From assembly GCF_000621625.1 (NCBI RefSeq), contig NZ_JHXV01000001.1:1-64000 (forward strand): a stretch of 64,000 nucleotides of DNA, given 5' to 3'. Position numbers and translations under genes: made by a program. Positions 1 through 8,606 of this stretch are shown here, in pieces. This DNA comes from Crocinitomix catalasitica ATCC 23190. GTDB taxonomy: Bacteria > Bacteroidota > Bacteroidia > Flavobacteriales_D > Crocinitomicaceae. Below the pieces are notes generated by a model, which made no database searches, had not been told where the DNA came from, and was given only the letters and a program-made list of their open reading frames with translations. The first letter of the stretch is position 1; each line of letters begins with the position of its first letter.

Positions 1-76
1 ACGACATACAATAGCGGAGGAAGAATTCCTTCGATAATTAGTTTGCCATAGGAAAGTTCAAAACCCCGCAGGGGTG
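1..76 (+). repeat. Partial intergenic hairpin repeat, family A
   Basis: This segment closely matches 35137-35208: both share the ACGACATACAATAGCGGAGG block, a TTCCTTCGAT block and a final CCCC-3 nt-GGGG hairpin (64-74 here, GCA loop; GGA loop in the other copy). The window edge cuts the left part, which in the other copy is a GTCC/GGAC hairpin. It is non-coding and looks like a dispersed intergenic element. Its function is unknown. Confidence 0.7.
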
Positions 77-135
77 ACATAATTTATTTGAAAGGGACGA
101 GAATGGGATCATGTATAATCAAAACATACCCGGTT

Positions 136-236
136 AGGGATAGAAGTGGGTATCCTTTTTGACCTTTCCGCCTTAAGCGGATGGACAAAAAGATTAGAAC
201 GAATAGCCCGGCCCCAATGCTTTGGGGAACCGCCAA
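136..236 (+). repeat. Structured intergenic repeat, family B, copy 1
   Basis: An AGGGATAG box is followed by a long imperfect hairpin (155-192) closed by CTTTTTG/CAAAAAG, a conserved AAAAAGATTAGA block, and a second perfect 6 bp hairpin (CCCCAA/TTGGGG, 212-227). A second copy lies at 36071-36172 with the same order. The stem interiors differ but remain paired, which suggests selection on structure. It lies downstream of the globin gene and is non-coding. Confidence 0.7.
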
Positions 237-275
237 AAGAAAAATGTTTACGCTTTAAATTTTTCTACTATCCCC

Positions 276-294
276 GGTGAATTATCTATTCACC
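276..294 (-). terminator. Possible terminator hairpin of the globin gene
   Basis: A perfect 7 bp inverted repeat (GGTGAAT, 5 nt loop, ATTCACC) overlaps the globin stop codon. On the minus strand it is followed by an AT-rich stretch but not by a clean U-tract, so a terminator role is tentative. Confidence 0.35.
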
Positions 295-644
295 ATATGC
301 GCAGCAACTTTCGGAAAGCAATTATACAACGCAACTTTAAGCTCGTCATCGATAGGTAAAGTTTCAATAGCTTCTTTCATCAATTTTAGCCATTCGTCTT
401 TGGCTGCATTGTCAATTTTATGGGGCATATGTTTCATCCGCATTCTTGGATGTCCGTATTTCTCATGATAGCGTTGTGGACCACCTAAAAACTGTGTTAA
501 GAAATATAACTGCTTTTCTTTAATGGTTTGAGCGTCAGTTTTGTTGAACAATGGACTGATTATTGCACTTTTAAAAACACGGTCGTAGAAAGCCTCGACC
601 AGTAGTTTTAGATTTTCGTCGCCTATAGCTGTATAGAGTGTCAT
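282..644 (-). CDS. Group II truncated hemoglobin
   Basis: This 120-residue protein is the usual length for a truncated (2-on-2) globin. The block FLGGPQRYHEKYGHPRMRMK followed by H-x-P (about residues 53-76) is typical of group II (trHbO/YjbI) globins, with the proximal heme histidine in the H-x-P region. Such proteins bind heme and are tied to O2/NO chemistry or redox protection in the cytoplasm. It is transcribed divergently from the OmpA-like gene, from a likely TATTTTTG -7 element at 692-699, and appears monocistronic. The family assignment is firm; the physiological ligand is not visible. Confidence 0.9.
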   Translation of the reverse strand: MTLYTAIGDENLKLLVEAFYDRVFKSAIISPLFNKTDAQTIKEKQLYFLTQFLGGPQRYHEKYGHPRMRMKHMPHKIDNAAKDEWLKLMKEAIETLPIDDELKVALYNCFPKVAAHMVNR

Positions 645-691
645 AAATTTTGGAGAACTTTGTTCAGTTTTTTACGTACGATTAATAATAA

Positions 692-699
692 CAAAAATA
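692..699 (-). promoter_or_regulatory. Putative -7 element for the globin gene
   Basis: On the minus strand this reads TATTTTTG, a match to the Bacteroidota TAnnTTTG -7 box. It implies a leader of roughly 40 nt. I see no clear -33 TTTG at the expected spacing. Confidence 0.45.
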
Positions 700-714
700 C
701 AGTATCTTTATAAC

Positions 715-1905
715 GTGAGAATATTTTTAAAATTTCTGGTTGCAATTTTTTTTATTGCAAACTCACAGGTCAGTATTGGTCAGGGTTTTAAGTCGCAATT
801 GTCAAATTCAATTGCCGATTGTTATGGTGCTGTTGAAGTAATTGATTATTCCATTCCTTCTAAGATACAATTTCCTGGAGATTTTGGAACAAAAGACGAT
901 TTAGCACCAATTGATCCTGATTTTCATGAAGTCAATTCGGTGTGGTTAAGATTAGAGCCAAACGTTAAGGGTAGTTTAGAGTTTGAAATTACAACTGACG
1001 ATAATGCCGATTTTAGTTATTACCTCTATCGTGCCAGTGATAATACCTTTTGTACGCAATTGGAGAATGAAGAATTATCCCCGATTCATTCAGAAGAATC
1101 ATCTTTTAGAAAGAAGGGGATTTCGGTAGCACTTCATGGACCAAACGAAGGGGTTTTAAAAACGGAGAAACACGATATTTTTTACTTGATGATTCATACG
1201 AATTCAACTTACGAAGGTTTAGTAGCTGTATCGTATAAGAGAAGTGGAGAAGTAGAGGAGGTTACAGGGAAGGTACAGGATTTTAAAATGAATGAAAAAG
1301 GGAATAATTTTTATGTTAAGATTAGAGATAAAGACACTGGTTTACCAGTGGAAGCAAATTTTACGATGACAGGGATAAAGCGGAACAATTATTTGTTTTT
1401 AGGGACTGATTTTGTATTTGATATTCCCGTAGCGAGATCTGTAGAGATTGAATCGAATACACAGGGTTATTTTATGTTTGGTCAACTTGTAGAGGTTGAT
1501 AATTCAGGGAAAAAAGATATAGAGTATACAATATTTTTAGAAAAATTAGAAGTGGGCAAAAAACTGACTTTAGAAGATATTAAGTTCAGGCAAGATTCGG
1601 AAGAGTTTGTATCAATATCAATGCCTGCGTTAAAAAGGTTATTAGATTTTATGGCGGTAAATAGAACGCTTCGCATTCAAATAGAGGGACATGTAAATGC
1701 ACCTGGTTACAAGAATAGTGCTAAGATTAGAAACTTGTCAGAAAAGCGTGCAAACTCCGTTAAAGAATACCTCGTTGAAAATGGAATTGCAGATGATAGA
1801 ATTGAAGTAGTGGGATTAGGGAATACGCAAATGCTTTATGAAAAACCCAAGAATGAAGCGGAAGAATTTGCGAATAGACGGGTTGAAATTGTTATCATAG
1901 ATTAA
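715..1905 (+). CDS. Exported OmpA-family protein
   Basis: This 396-residue protein starts at GTG, because the signal peptide (residues 1-22, MRIFLKFLVAIFFIANSQ...) begins exactly there. Residues about 25-180 form a beta-rich N-terminal region I do not recognise. Residues about 285-396 are an OmpA C-terminal domain, with a GH-x-N loop, the LSEKRANSVKEYL helix and the closing NRRVEI motif. In peptidoglycan-binding OmpA domains the loop is GHTD; here the Asp is Asn328, while the partner Arg345 is kept. It should sit in the periplasm or outer membrane. tsaB begins 2 nt after the stop, so the two are probably co-transcribed. A weak TATCTTTA box (703-710) lies 4 nt before the GTG. Confidence 0.85.
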   Translation: MRIFLKFLVAIFFIANSQVSIGQGFKSQLSNSIADCYGAVEVIDYSIPSKIQFPGDFGTKDDLAPIDPDFHEVNSVWLRLEPNVKGSLEFEITTDDNADFSYYLYRASDNTFCTQLENEELSPIHSEESSFRKKGISVALHGPNEGVLKTEKHDIFYLMIHTNSTYEGLVAVSYKRSGEVEEVTGKVQDFKMNEKGNNFYVKIRDKDTGLPVEANFTMTGIKRNNYLFLGTDFVFDIPVARSVEIESNTQGYFMFGQLVEVDNSGKKDIEYTIFLEKLEVGKKLTLEDIKFRQDSEEFVSISMPALKRLLDFMAVNRTLRIQIEGHVNAPGYKNSAKIRNLSEKRANSVKEYLVENGIADDRIEVVGLGNTQMLYEKPKNEAEEFANRRVEIVIID

Positions 1906-1907
1906 AT

Positions 1908-2585
1908 ATGGCGTTATTACTTTGCATTGAAACTGCAACAAAGGTGTGTTCAGTTTGTTTGGTTAAAGAAGGTACAATAATAGGAGTAGAGGAGTTTGAA
2001 GATGCCAACTATTCTCATTCTGAAAAGTTGAATGGATTAATTGATACCTTATTTGTTGAATCAGCCTATAATATTAAAGATTTAGATGCTGTAGTCATCA
2101 GTGAAGGTCCAGGTTCATATACAGGACTGAGAATTGGAACGTCAACGGCAAAAGGATTTTGTTTTGCTTTGGACATTCCACTTATTGCAATTAACTCTCT
2201 CAAAGCACTGGCGAATTTAAAGCAAGGATCAACAGATCTTTTATGTCCTATGTTCGATGCTAGGCGTATGGAGGTATATGCGGCTGTCTACGATCACGAA
2301 TTAAATAATTTGATGCCGACTGAAGCGGTGGTAATTGAAGAGAGTAGCTTTGGTTCTTTTTTGTCGAAAAATAAAGTTTGTTTTTTCGGACCGGGTGCTG
2401 AAAAATGTAAGGCGATAATTCAACATGAAAATGCAATATTTGATATTGATATGAAAGTTTCAGCACAAGGAATGGCAAGTATAGGAGAAGCAATGTATCA
2501 AAATAAAGAATTTGTCGATGTTGCTTATTTCGAACCGTATTATCTTAAAGATTTTATTGCAGGGAAACCGAAGAAAATGTTCTAA
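1908..2585 (+). CDS. tsaB: tRNA threonylcarbamoyladenosine biosynthesis protein TsaB
   Basis: This 225-residue protein has the ASKHA fold signature of TsaB: LLCIETAT at the N-terminus, SHSEKL at 36-41 and GPGSYTGLRIG at 67-77. TsaB dimerises with TsaD and, with TsaE, transfers the threonylcarbamoyl group to A37 of ANN-decoding tRNAs in the cytoplasm. Its length is normal for the family. It follows the OmpA-like gene with a 2 nt gap and converges on a T9SS protein gene with only 2 nt between stop codons. Confidence 0.95.
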   Translation: MALLLCIETATKVCSVCLVKEGTIIGVEEFEDANYSHSEKLNGLIDTLFVESAYNIKDLDAVVISEGPGSYTGLRIGTSTAKGFCFALDIPLIAINSLKALANLKQGSTDLLCPMFDARRMEVYAAVYDHELNNLMPTEAVVIEESSFGSFLSKNKVCFFGPGAEKCKAIIQHENAIFDIDMKVSAQGMASIGEAMYQNKEFVDVAYFEPYYLKDFIAGKPKKMF

Positions 2586-2587
2586 TT

Positions 2588-4441
2588 CTATTTAGAAATG
2601 ACCAGTTTGTGCTGTTCAAATTGATTTTGATAGGATAAAGTTAATGTGTAAACCCCATTTGGAAAATAACCTAAATCGACTGTTGAACGGGTGAAATCGT
2701 AAGTATTTTGATTAAGAGGAATCTTTCTGCCGAGTATATCAGTCAAATACATATCGTATAAATCGATAAATTCTTTTTCAATCGTTATTTTCCCAGTCGT
2801 TGGGTTTGGATAAATTCTAGCTTTATTGCCGCTAACGACAACAGAAATGATACCGTGTGCTTCAATACTGCCGTCAAAATCAGTCTGCTCAAGTTTATAA
2901 TAATTGATGCCATGATGTGGGTTAAAATCGAACGTTTGATATTTTTTTGGTAAAGTACTATTGCCCGCGCCTTTTACTTTCGTCAATATTTCCCATTTAT
3001 TTCCGTCTTTAGATTTATAAATCGTAAAAAAGTCGTTATTACTTTCAGAGCTAGTTTTCCAATCTAATTGCACCTCGTTTTCGTTAAATAAGCCTTCAAA
3101 TTTTACTAATTCTATAGGTAATGGTCCCGTTAAAGCGTCGAAAATTCCTAAATCGTCGACTCCAGCTCCGCTGTCAGCACGAGAACTACATGGGTCAGAA
3201 TTGTTATTACACCCCCCCGTACCATTTTGGGTTTCTAGATTTACGTTTACCGTTGGCTCAGCTGACGAAAAAATTATTGTTCCTTGACCGCCACCACCGC
3301 CACCACCATGGGTAGCAGACGAACCAACAGATCCACCATTTCCACCATTTGCTTGTATCGTTAATGGACAACCACCAGCAATGGACCAAGTTTCAACTTC
3401 AAATACAATTGATCCACCTGCGCCGCCGCCACCGCCGCCATCATTCCCTGGTGCTATAAGTATACTCTCGGCATTCGCTGTTATGGAAACACCTGCACAT
3501 GATACCGTTTCTATTTCATTGGCCTTTATTAATATAATACCTCCACCATCGGCACCATTTGTTGCATAATCGTTGTTTCCTTCTCCAGCACCTCCGCCAC
3601 CTCCCATAAAAATACGAGAAGCTGAAATATGGTTACTTAAATATAGACCACCGATACCACCAGCTGATGGGCTACAGGTCGGATAACCTGGGCCACCTAA
3701 TCCTCCAGCAGAAAAGTTTCCACCACCTCCGCCACCAGCATTGTGACTGTTTCCTCCGCCTCCGCCATTGAGTATTTTAGCGCGACCTGCCTCATAAGTG
3801 GCGTCGTTTACACGATAGATACCTTCCCCTTTGTCAGCACTATATTCGTGTGAAGCTCTAATGTAATTTGCGCTACCATCGCATCCGGAAGAGCTTCCAG
3901 CGTTGGCATTAGCACCTCTAAATCCATCTTCATCAGCATCCAAATTATGTTCTAATGTTAAAGTTCCTTCTACTTCAAAAGCAAGCACGCCGCCAATATT
4001 TCCGTTCCATTGTTGTGAGGTCATATTACCCGTTGTGGTATAATTGGGGCTTCCTAATTCTGGGAATGTTATGATTTGTACTCTGCTGTTATCACCGATA
4101 TTATATGAATTAACAGGTGATGTTCTTAAAGTAATTGTGGCTGGTTCACCACCAGATTCTGTGTGAGATTCTATTTGTCTAATTTCGTATAATCCTGCAG
4201 AAGAGATACTGCCTAAACTTCCAAAATCAGCTGTGTTGGTCGTGATGCCAATTACATCATCCTGCATTTGCATAACAACAACCCATTCATCATCTTCAAA
4301 TGTGTCACCGGTTTCGTTGACATTATTTAAGGTAAAAACTCTATCGCTTATACCAGTAACCCTGGCATAACCATTAATAATTTGCGAAAAAGAAGAACTA
4401 CAGCTTAATAGGAGAGCAATAAAAAGACTAACTTCTTTCAT
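2588..4441 (-). CDS. Glycine-rich secreted protein with T9SS type A sorting domain
   Basis: The 617-residue protein starts with a signal peptide (about 1-20). Residues about 225-400 are very glycine-rich, with repeated G5-G6 runs separated by Ser, Asn and Ala. Residues about 440-540 form a beta-rich segment (PIELVKFEG...VQLDWKTSSE) common just before T9SS tails. The last ~75 residues are a type A sorting domain (IYPNPTTG at its start, GVYTL near the end, terminal KLVISK). It should be exported by Sec, carried across the outer membrane by T9SS and anchored or released. No enzyme motif is visible; a surface or adhesive role is inferred. A TAGCTTTG box lies at 4467-4474. Confidence 0.88.
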   Translation of the reverse strand: MKEVSLFIALLLSCSSSFSQIINGYARVTGISDRVFTLNNVNETGDTFEDDEWVVVMQMQDDVIGITTNTADFGSLGSISSAGLYEIRQIESHTESGGEPATITLRTSPVNSYNIGDNSRVQIITFPELGSPNYTTTGNMTSQQWNGNIGGVLAFEVEGTLTLEHNLDADEDGFRGANANAGSSSGCDGSANYIRASHEYSADKGEGIYRVNDATYEAGRAKILNGGGGGNSHNAGGGGGGNFSAGGLGGPGYPTCSPSAGGIGGLYLSNHISASRIFMGGGGGAGEGNNDYATNGADGGGIILIKANEIETVSCAGVSITANAESILIAPGNDGGGGGGAGGSIVFEVETWSIAGGCPLTIQANGGNGGSVGSSATHGGGGGGGQGTIIFSSAEPTVNVNLETQNGTGGCNNNSDPCSSRADSGAGVDDLGIFDALTGPLPIELVKFEGLFNENEVQLDWKTSSESNNDFFTIYKSKDGNKWEILTKVKGAGNSTLPKKYQTFDFNPHHGINYYKLEQTDFDGSIEAHGIISVVVSGNKARIYPNPTTGKITIEKEFIDLYDMYLTDILGRKIPLNQNTYDFTRSTVDLGYFPNGVYTLTLSYQNQFEQHKLVISK

Positions 4442-4466
4442 TTGACATTGGCGTTACGTTTTTATA

Positions 4467-4474
4467 CAAAGCTA
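4467..4474 (-). promoter_or_regulatory. Putative -7 element for the glycine-rich T9SS gene
   Basis: On the minus strand this reads TAGCTTTG, a full match to TAnnTTTG, 25 nt before the ATG. No convincing -33 element is seen. Confidence 0.5.
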
Positions 4475-4540
4475 AAAATAATGTAAATTGCTGGTATAGT
4501 ATTGTTTGTAAGTCGTAAGTTTTGCGGAGCGGATTGTTAA

Positions 4541-6052
4541 TTATTTATTAATCAGTATGTTGCCAGTCATTTCAATAGGTTTTTTAATATTTAATAAAGC
4601 TAGAATGGTAGGCGCAACATCACGTAAAGTCCCGTTATTTACTGATTTAACTTCAGGATCGAGTACTAAAACTGGTACAGGATTGGTTGAATGAGCAGTA
4701 TTCGGACTACCGTCTTTGTTGATAGCGAAGTCTGAATTTCCATGGTCTGCTATTATCACAAACGAATAGTTATGTTGCTGTCCTACTTCGACGAGTTCTT
4801 TTAAACAAGAATCCACAACTTCTGCGGCTTTTAATATGGCATTATAATCACCAGTATGTCCGACCATATCTGTATTTGCAAAGTTCAAACAGAAAAAATC
4901 TGGTCCATTTTCTACCATGCTTTTACAAATGGCATCTTTAATTTCTACGGCACTCATTTCTGGTTGTAAATCGTATGTTGCAACGGAAGGAGATGGAATT
5001 AAAATTCGGTCTTCCTTCGGAAATGGCTGCTCTTGTCCACCAGAAAAGAAAAAGCTAACATGCGGATATTTTTCGGTCTCAGCTATACGCAATTGCGATA
5101 ATCCGTTTTTAGCCACAATTTCACCTAAGGTATTAATCAAGTTGGCTTTTTCGAAAACAACCTTAATATGCTTAAATGATTTGTCATAATTTGTCATCGT
5201 GACATAATATAAAGGAATTGGTTTTAAGTCGAATTCGGGAAAAGCCTTTTGAGTCAATGCGATGGAAATTTCTCTGCAACGATCTGTTCTGAAATTAAAA
5301 CAGATAACAACATCATCTTGTGCTATATTCGAGTCCATTTTACCAATTTTGGAGGGTAAAATAAATTCGTCTGTAATGCCGTTGCTATAAGCTGAAGAGA
5401 TAGCTGCTTCGGCAGAATCAAATTCTTCACCTGATCCATGAATCATTAGGTCATAGGCTTGTTTAATTCGCTCCCATCTATTGTCTCTGTCCATCGCGTA
5501 GTAACGACCGATAATACTGGCCACTTTAGCAGGTGTGTTTGCTGTTTTTTCTTCTAAAGTTTTTAAGTGTCCAATTCCTGTGGTAGGATTGCAATCCCTA
5601 CCATCTGTGAAAGCATGAATGAAAACATCTTTCAAATCATATGTTTTGGACATTTCACATAAAGTCACTAAGTGGTCTATTGAAGAGTGAACGCCACCGT
5701 CAGAAACAAGACCTATAAAATGAACTTTTTTATTGTTTGATTTCGCATAATTAAAAGCTTCAATGATGGTTTTGTTTTGTTGGAATTCATTGTCAAGGAT
5801 TGATTTATTAATCCGAGTAAGCTCTTGATAAACTATTCTGCCAGCGCCTATATTCAAATGGCCAACTTCAGAATTACCCATTTGACCAGCAGGGAGACCA
5901 ACGTGTTCGCCATGTGTGAGTAATTCAGCATTGGGCGCATGCTTTTCTAAGTAATCTACATAGGGCGTATTTGCATTAAAAATACCATCAGATTTCGACT
6001 TGTCGCCATGTCCCCATCCATCTAAAATTATTAAACCTACCTTTTTATTCAT
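4541..6052 (-). CDS. gpmI: 2,3-bisphosphoglycerate-independent phosphoglycerate mutase
   Basis: This 503-residue cytoplasmic enzyme interconverts 3- and 2-phosphoglycerate in glycolysis and gluconeogenesis. It shows the metal-binding DGWG motif (Asp11), the phosphoserine nucleophile motif GQMGNSEVGH (Ser61), HAFTDGRD (about 144-151) and a C-terminal ADHGN metal site. The length is normal. Its ATG overlaps the TGA of the histidine kinase gene by 4 nt, so the two are translationally coupled. Confidence 0.97.
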   Translation of the reverse strand: MNKKVGLIILDGWGHGDKSKSDGIFNANTPYVDYLEKHAPNAELLTHGEHVGLPAGQMGNSEVGHLNIGAGRIVYQELTRINKSILDNEFQQNKTIIEAFNYAKSNNKKVHFIGLVSDGGVHSSIDHLVTLCEMSKTYDLKDVFIHAFTDGRDCNPTTGIGHLKTLEEKTANTPAKVASIIGRYYAMDRDNRWERIKQAYDLMIHGSGEEFDSAEAAISSAYSNGITDEFILPSKIGKMDSNIAQDDVVICFNFRTDRCREISIALTQKAFPEFDLKPIPLYYVTMTNYDKSFKHIKVVFEKANLINTLGEIVAKNGLSQLRIAETEKYPHVSFFFSGGQEQPFPKEDRILIPSPSVATYDLQPEMSAVEIKDAICKSMVENGPDFFCLNFANTDMVGHTGDYNAILKAAEVVDSCLKELVEVGQQHNYSFVIIADHGNSDFAINKDGSPNTAHSTNPVPVLVLDPEVKSVNNGTLRDVAPTILALLNIKKPIEMTGNILINK

Positions 6053-6957
6053 AATTTGAATTTTATGTGCACAATTGTTCCTTTGGGATTATTGTTTCGG
6101 ATTTCAATTTTACCGTTATGTGCGTTGACTAAGTGTTTTGTAATAAATAATCCTAATCCTGTTCCTTTCGACCTGCGTGTCATTTCATTTTCAACGCGGT
6201 AGAATTTTTTAAATACATTTTTCTGTTTAGACTTTTCAATACCGTGACCTTGATCTGAAATTACCAAATGGTTATGTTTAGCATCTTGATATAATTGGAT
6301 ACTGATAGTCGAATTTATTGGAGAATATTTTGTGGCATTTTCTAATAAATTAGAAATGATGCTATCAAATGCAATTTGGTCAAAGTCTGCAGTGATTTCT
6401 GCCAAGTCTAAATTTATTTCAAATTGGCTAAGCATTGTTTTATTGAGGGCTTCAATTTTTCCTGTGAAGAACTGATCTAAACGAAAGCTTTTTTTGTCTA
6501 AGAAATAATTATTATTTTCAATACTTCTGGTCATTAATATATTGCTGACTAATGCATCGAGTCTATTTATTTCTCCAAGTGATTCGGAGTAGATTTTATT
6601 TTTTTGCTCATCGGATAATGTTCTTTTACTTAAAGTTTGTAGATATAACTTAACCGATGAAATAGGCGTTTTTAATTCGTGTGTGATGGATAGTAAAAAG
6701 TTTTCTTGAAAAGAATTAAATTCTTGTTCTTTCTTAATAGCTCTTCTTATTGCTATTATTCCTAAAATAAGAATGATCAAGAAAACGGATCCTTCTCCAA
6801 TGAGCATCCATATTTTTTTGATTAGCGTTTCTTTGTCAATATAAGTTTCTTGTGACAGCTTAAAAATAAGGTAGAGCCAAGCACTGAATTGAATGATGAT
6901 ATAAAAAGCCAATAAGTAAACTAAAAAAACAGGATTTTTCAGACGATTCTTAAGCAT
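6049..6957 (-). CDS. Orphan sensor histidine kinase without HAMP domain
   Basis: The 302-residue protein has two membrane segments (about 9-33 and 50-70) around a very short periplasmic loop. A HisKA domain follows with phospho-acceptor His93 in THELKTPISS, and then an HATPase domain with N-box NLLENATKYSP, G1 box DQGHGI and G2 box GTGLGL. There is no HAMP domain between TM2 and His93. I chose the ATG at 6957 because the upstream in-frame GTG at 6999 lies inside the preceding terminator and ahead of the promoter. No response regulator gene is adjacent. The gene overlaps gpmI by 4 nt. The signal sensed is unknown. Confidence 0.9.
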   Translation of the reverse strand: MLKNRLKNPVFLVYLLAFYIIIQFSAWLYLIFKLSQETYIDKETLIKKIWMLIGEGSVFLIILILGIIAIRRAIKKEQEFNSFQENFLLSITHELKTPISSVKLYLQTLSKRTLSDEQKNKIYSESLGEINRLDALVSNILMTRSIENNNYFLDKKSFRLDQFFTGKIEALNKTMLSQFEINLDLAEITADFDQIAFDSIISNLLENATKYSPINSTISIQLYQDAKHNHLVISDQGHGIEKSKQKNVFKKFYRVENEMTRRSKGTGLGLFITKHLVNAHNGKIEIRNNNPKGTIVHIKFKL

Positions 6958-6961
6958 GTTA

Positions 6962-6993
6962 CAAAGTTGCAGTAAATTCTTTGTATATACAAA
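6962..6993 (-). promoter_or_regulatory. Bacteroidota promoter of the kinase-gpmI unit
   Basis: On the minus strand TTTG (6990-6993) is followed after exactly 20 nt by CAACTTTG (6962-6969), close to TAnnTTTG. The expected transcription start is within about 2 nt of the ATG at 6957, so the mRNA looks leaderless. The -33 TTTG lies in the U-tract of the upstream terminator. Confidence 0.6.
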
Positions 6994-7023
6994 AAGCACC
7001 GCTAAAAAATTAGCAGTGCTTTT
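6990..7023 (-). terminator. Rho-independent terminator of the PKD/T9SS gene
   Basis: An 8+5 bp stem with a single mismatch (AAAAGCAC...GTGCTTTT and GCTAA/TTAGC) and a 4 nt loop ends in TTTTTG on the minus strand, about 20 nt past the stop codon at 7044. Confidence 0.8.
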
Positions 7024-7043
7024 ATTTTAATCGAGTTTGTAGT

Positions 7044-8540
7044 TTAATGTTTGATGATTAGCTTTTCAACTGTTTTAATATTGTCATTTGAAATGTCTAC
7101 GAAGTAAGCACCTGTAGTTAGTCTCGAAACATCTATTGTTTTTAATCCCGTAATATTGTTTTCAGTTATTATAACTTCACCAAGGATATTGATAATATTT
7201 AATTGGTAATTTTCAACTTCAGTATCAATAAACAACTCTGAATTCGCTGGATTTGGATACATTTTAAGTGAGATTTCTAATTCTTCAATTCCCAAGTCAG
7301 TTACCGTTACTGTTTTCATAATTGAATCGGTTGAACATGGACCGTAAGCATAGAACCAAACATCGTATTCACCTGTCTCATCATAGATATGCGAAGTAAT
7401 AGGATCAGTGCTGCCTTCAGAACCATCACCAAAATCGAAGAAAACAGAATCTACTAAATTTGATTCATCCGAAAAATTAACATTATGTCCGACAGGAGTA
7501 AAGTCGAAGTCAGCAATAGTTGAATCTAATACTAAAATTTCATTTGAAATTTCAAATGGACAAAGACTTGATCCAGCAAAAAACCTAGTCAATGTGTCTC
7601 TTAACATGATTGAATATGTACCAGAATTTTCATACGTATGACATAATTCTAATAAAAGAGAATTCTGTAAACCATCATCCCAATTCCAGTTTACTTTCGC
7701 CACAGGATCTGCTGAGTTTCTATTGTAGTGCGGATCGCTAAATATTTCTGCTTGTACATATTCTACACATGCAGCACTAATTATGTTGGGACATACTTCA
7801 TCGTCTATAATTGTGAAACCATCTTGCAATTGAAACTTAACTCTAGGACTGATGAGGTAATCTATATCATAAGCAGGACCGAAAGTTGGTAAAGTTGGAT
7901 ACCAGCCGGTATAACTTGGTGCTGCAGGATTTTCATAATAAGCAAAGCTGACACCTTCGCCTGCGCCATCTCCTGACGCGTCATTTGTAATAATTTTTAA
8001 CGAATCATCAGTCGTTGTGATAACCGCAATGATATAATCGTCAGTTACTGTTACTGGTGTGTCAAAATAACTTTTAATTGATATTTCTGGTAAGTCTGGA
8101 GTGAATGCCGTGTGTTTAACATAGACTGTGTCTCGCGCTAATTCAGCACCAGTACTGTCTAACATGGCGTCATAATCGTATAGTATTGTGATTGCCATAA
8201 TTGAATCTAAATCTTCGTTCGTATGAAAACTATAGAATTCTGCACCACTCACTTCAATTGGTTGATTAGCGTGAAAGCGTTGCCCTCTTCCTGAATAAGG
8301 GCTAAAGTCAATACCGTTTCCAGTTCTTAAGCCTTCAAAAAATAGTAAGCTTGTTTTTTGGAGACCAATATAGTTATTGAAATATACTCCACAAGAATCA
8401 CCTGGTGCCCTTGTTACAAAACTGTTCCATTCCGGAGTTGCGTCCGTAGAATGCGATTTTGGAGTTGGGAGCTCGATGAATTGTGCGTTTACATTAACGG
8501 CAAAAAATGACGCTATGATAAACGATAAAGATAATTTCAT
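7044..8540 (-). CDS. Secreted PKD-domain protein with T9SS type A sorting domain
   Basis: The 498-residue protein has a signal peptide (1-19, ending VNVNAQ). A middle region (about 20-240) I do not recognise is followed by two PKD-like segments: one around 275-320 (WNWDDG...CHTYENSGTYSIM) and one around 345-410 (FDFGDGSEG...HIYDETGEYDVWFY). The last ~75 residues are a T9SS type A domain (MYPNPANSELF, TTGAYFVDI, terminal EKLIIKH). PKD folds are non-catalytic spacers or binding modules of surface proteins. It carries its own terminator and appears monocistronic. The biological target is not visible. Confidence 0.87.
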   Translation of the reverse strand: MKLSLSFIIASFFAVNVNAQFIELPTPKSHSTDATPEWNSFVTRAPGDSCGVYFNNYIGLQKTSLLFFEGLRTGNGIDFSPYSGRGQRFHANQPIEVSGAEFYSFHTNEDLDSIMAITILYDYDAMLDSTGAELARDTVYVKHTAFTPDLPEISIKSYFDTPVTVTDDYIIAVITTTDDSLKIITNDASGDGAGEGVSFAYYENPAAPSYTGWYPTLPTFGPAYDIDYLISPRVKFQLQDGFTIIDDEVCPNIISAACVEYVQAEIFSDPHYNRNSADPVAKVNWNWDDGLQNSLLLELCHTYENSGTYSIMLRDTLTRFFAGSSLCPFEISNEILVLDSTIADFDFTPVGHNVNFSDESNLVDSVFFDFGDGSEGSTDPITSHIYDETGEYDVWFYAYGPCSTDSIMKTVTVTDLGIEELEISLKMYPNPANSELFIDTEVENYQLNIINILGEVIITENNITGLKTIDVSRLTTGAYFVDISNDNIKTVEKLIIKH

Positions 8541-8606
8541 AAAATTGTTGGTTTAAGGTTATATAATAGATATACGCCTATTCCTAAGAAAAGGTTTGAT
8601 TTAGGA

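Noticed and set aside
3121-3569. Short plus-strand frames across the glycine-rich gene
   Set aside because: They are reverse-strand readings of glycine codon runs (proline- and histidine-rich peptides) and have no independent support.
6958-6999. GTG start for the histidine kinase at 6999
   Set aside because: The added residues would be encoded by the upstream terminator and the promoter; the ATG at 6957 begins directly before the first membrane helix.
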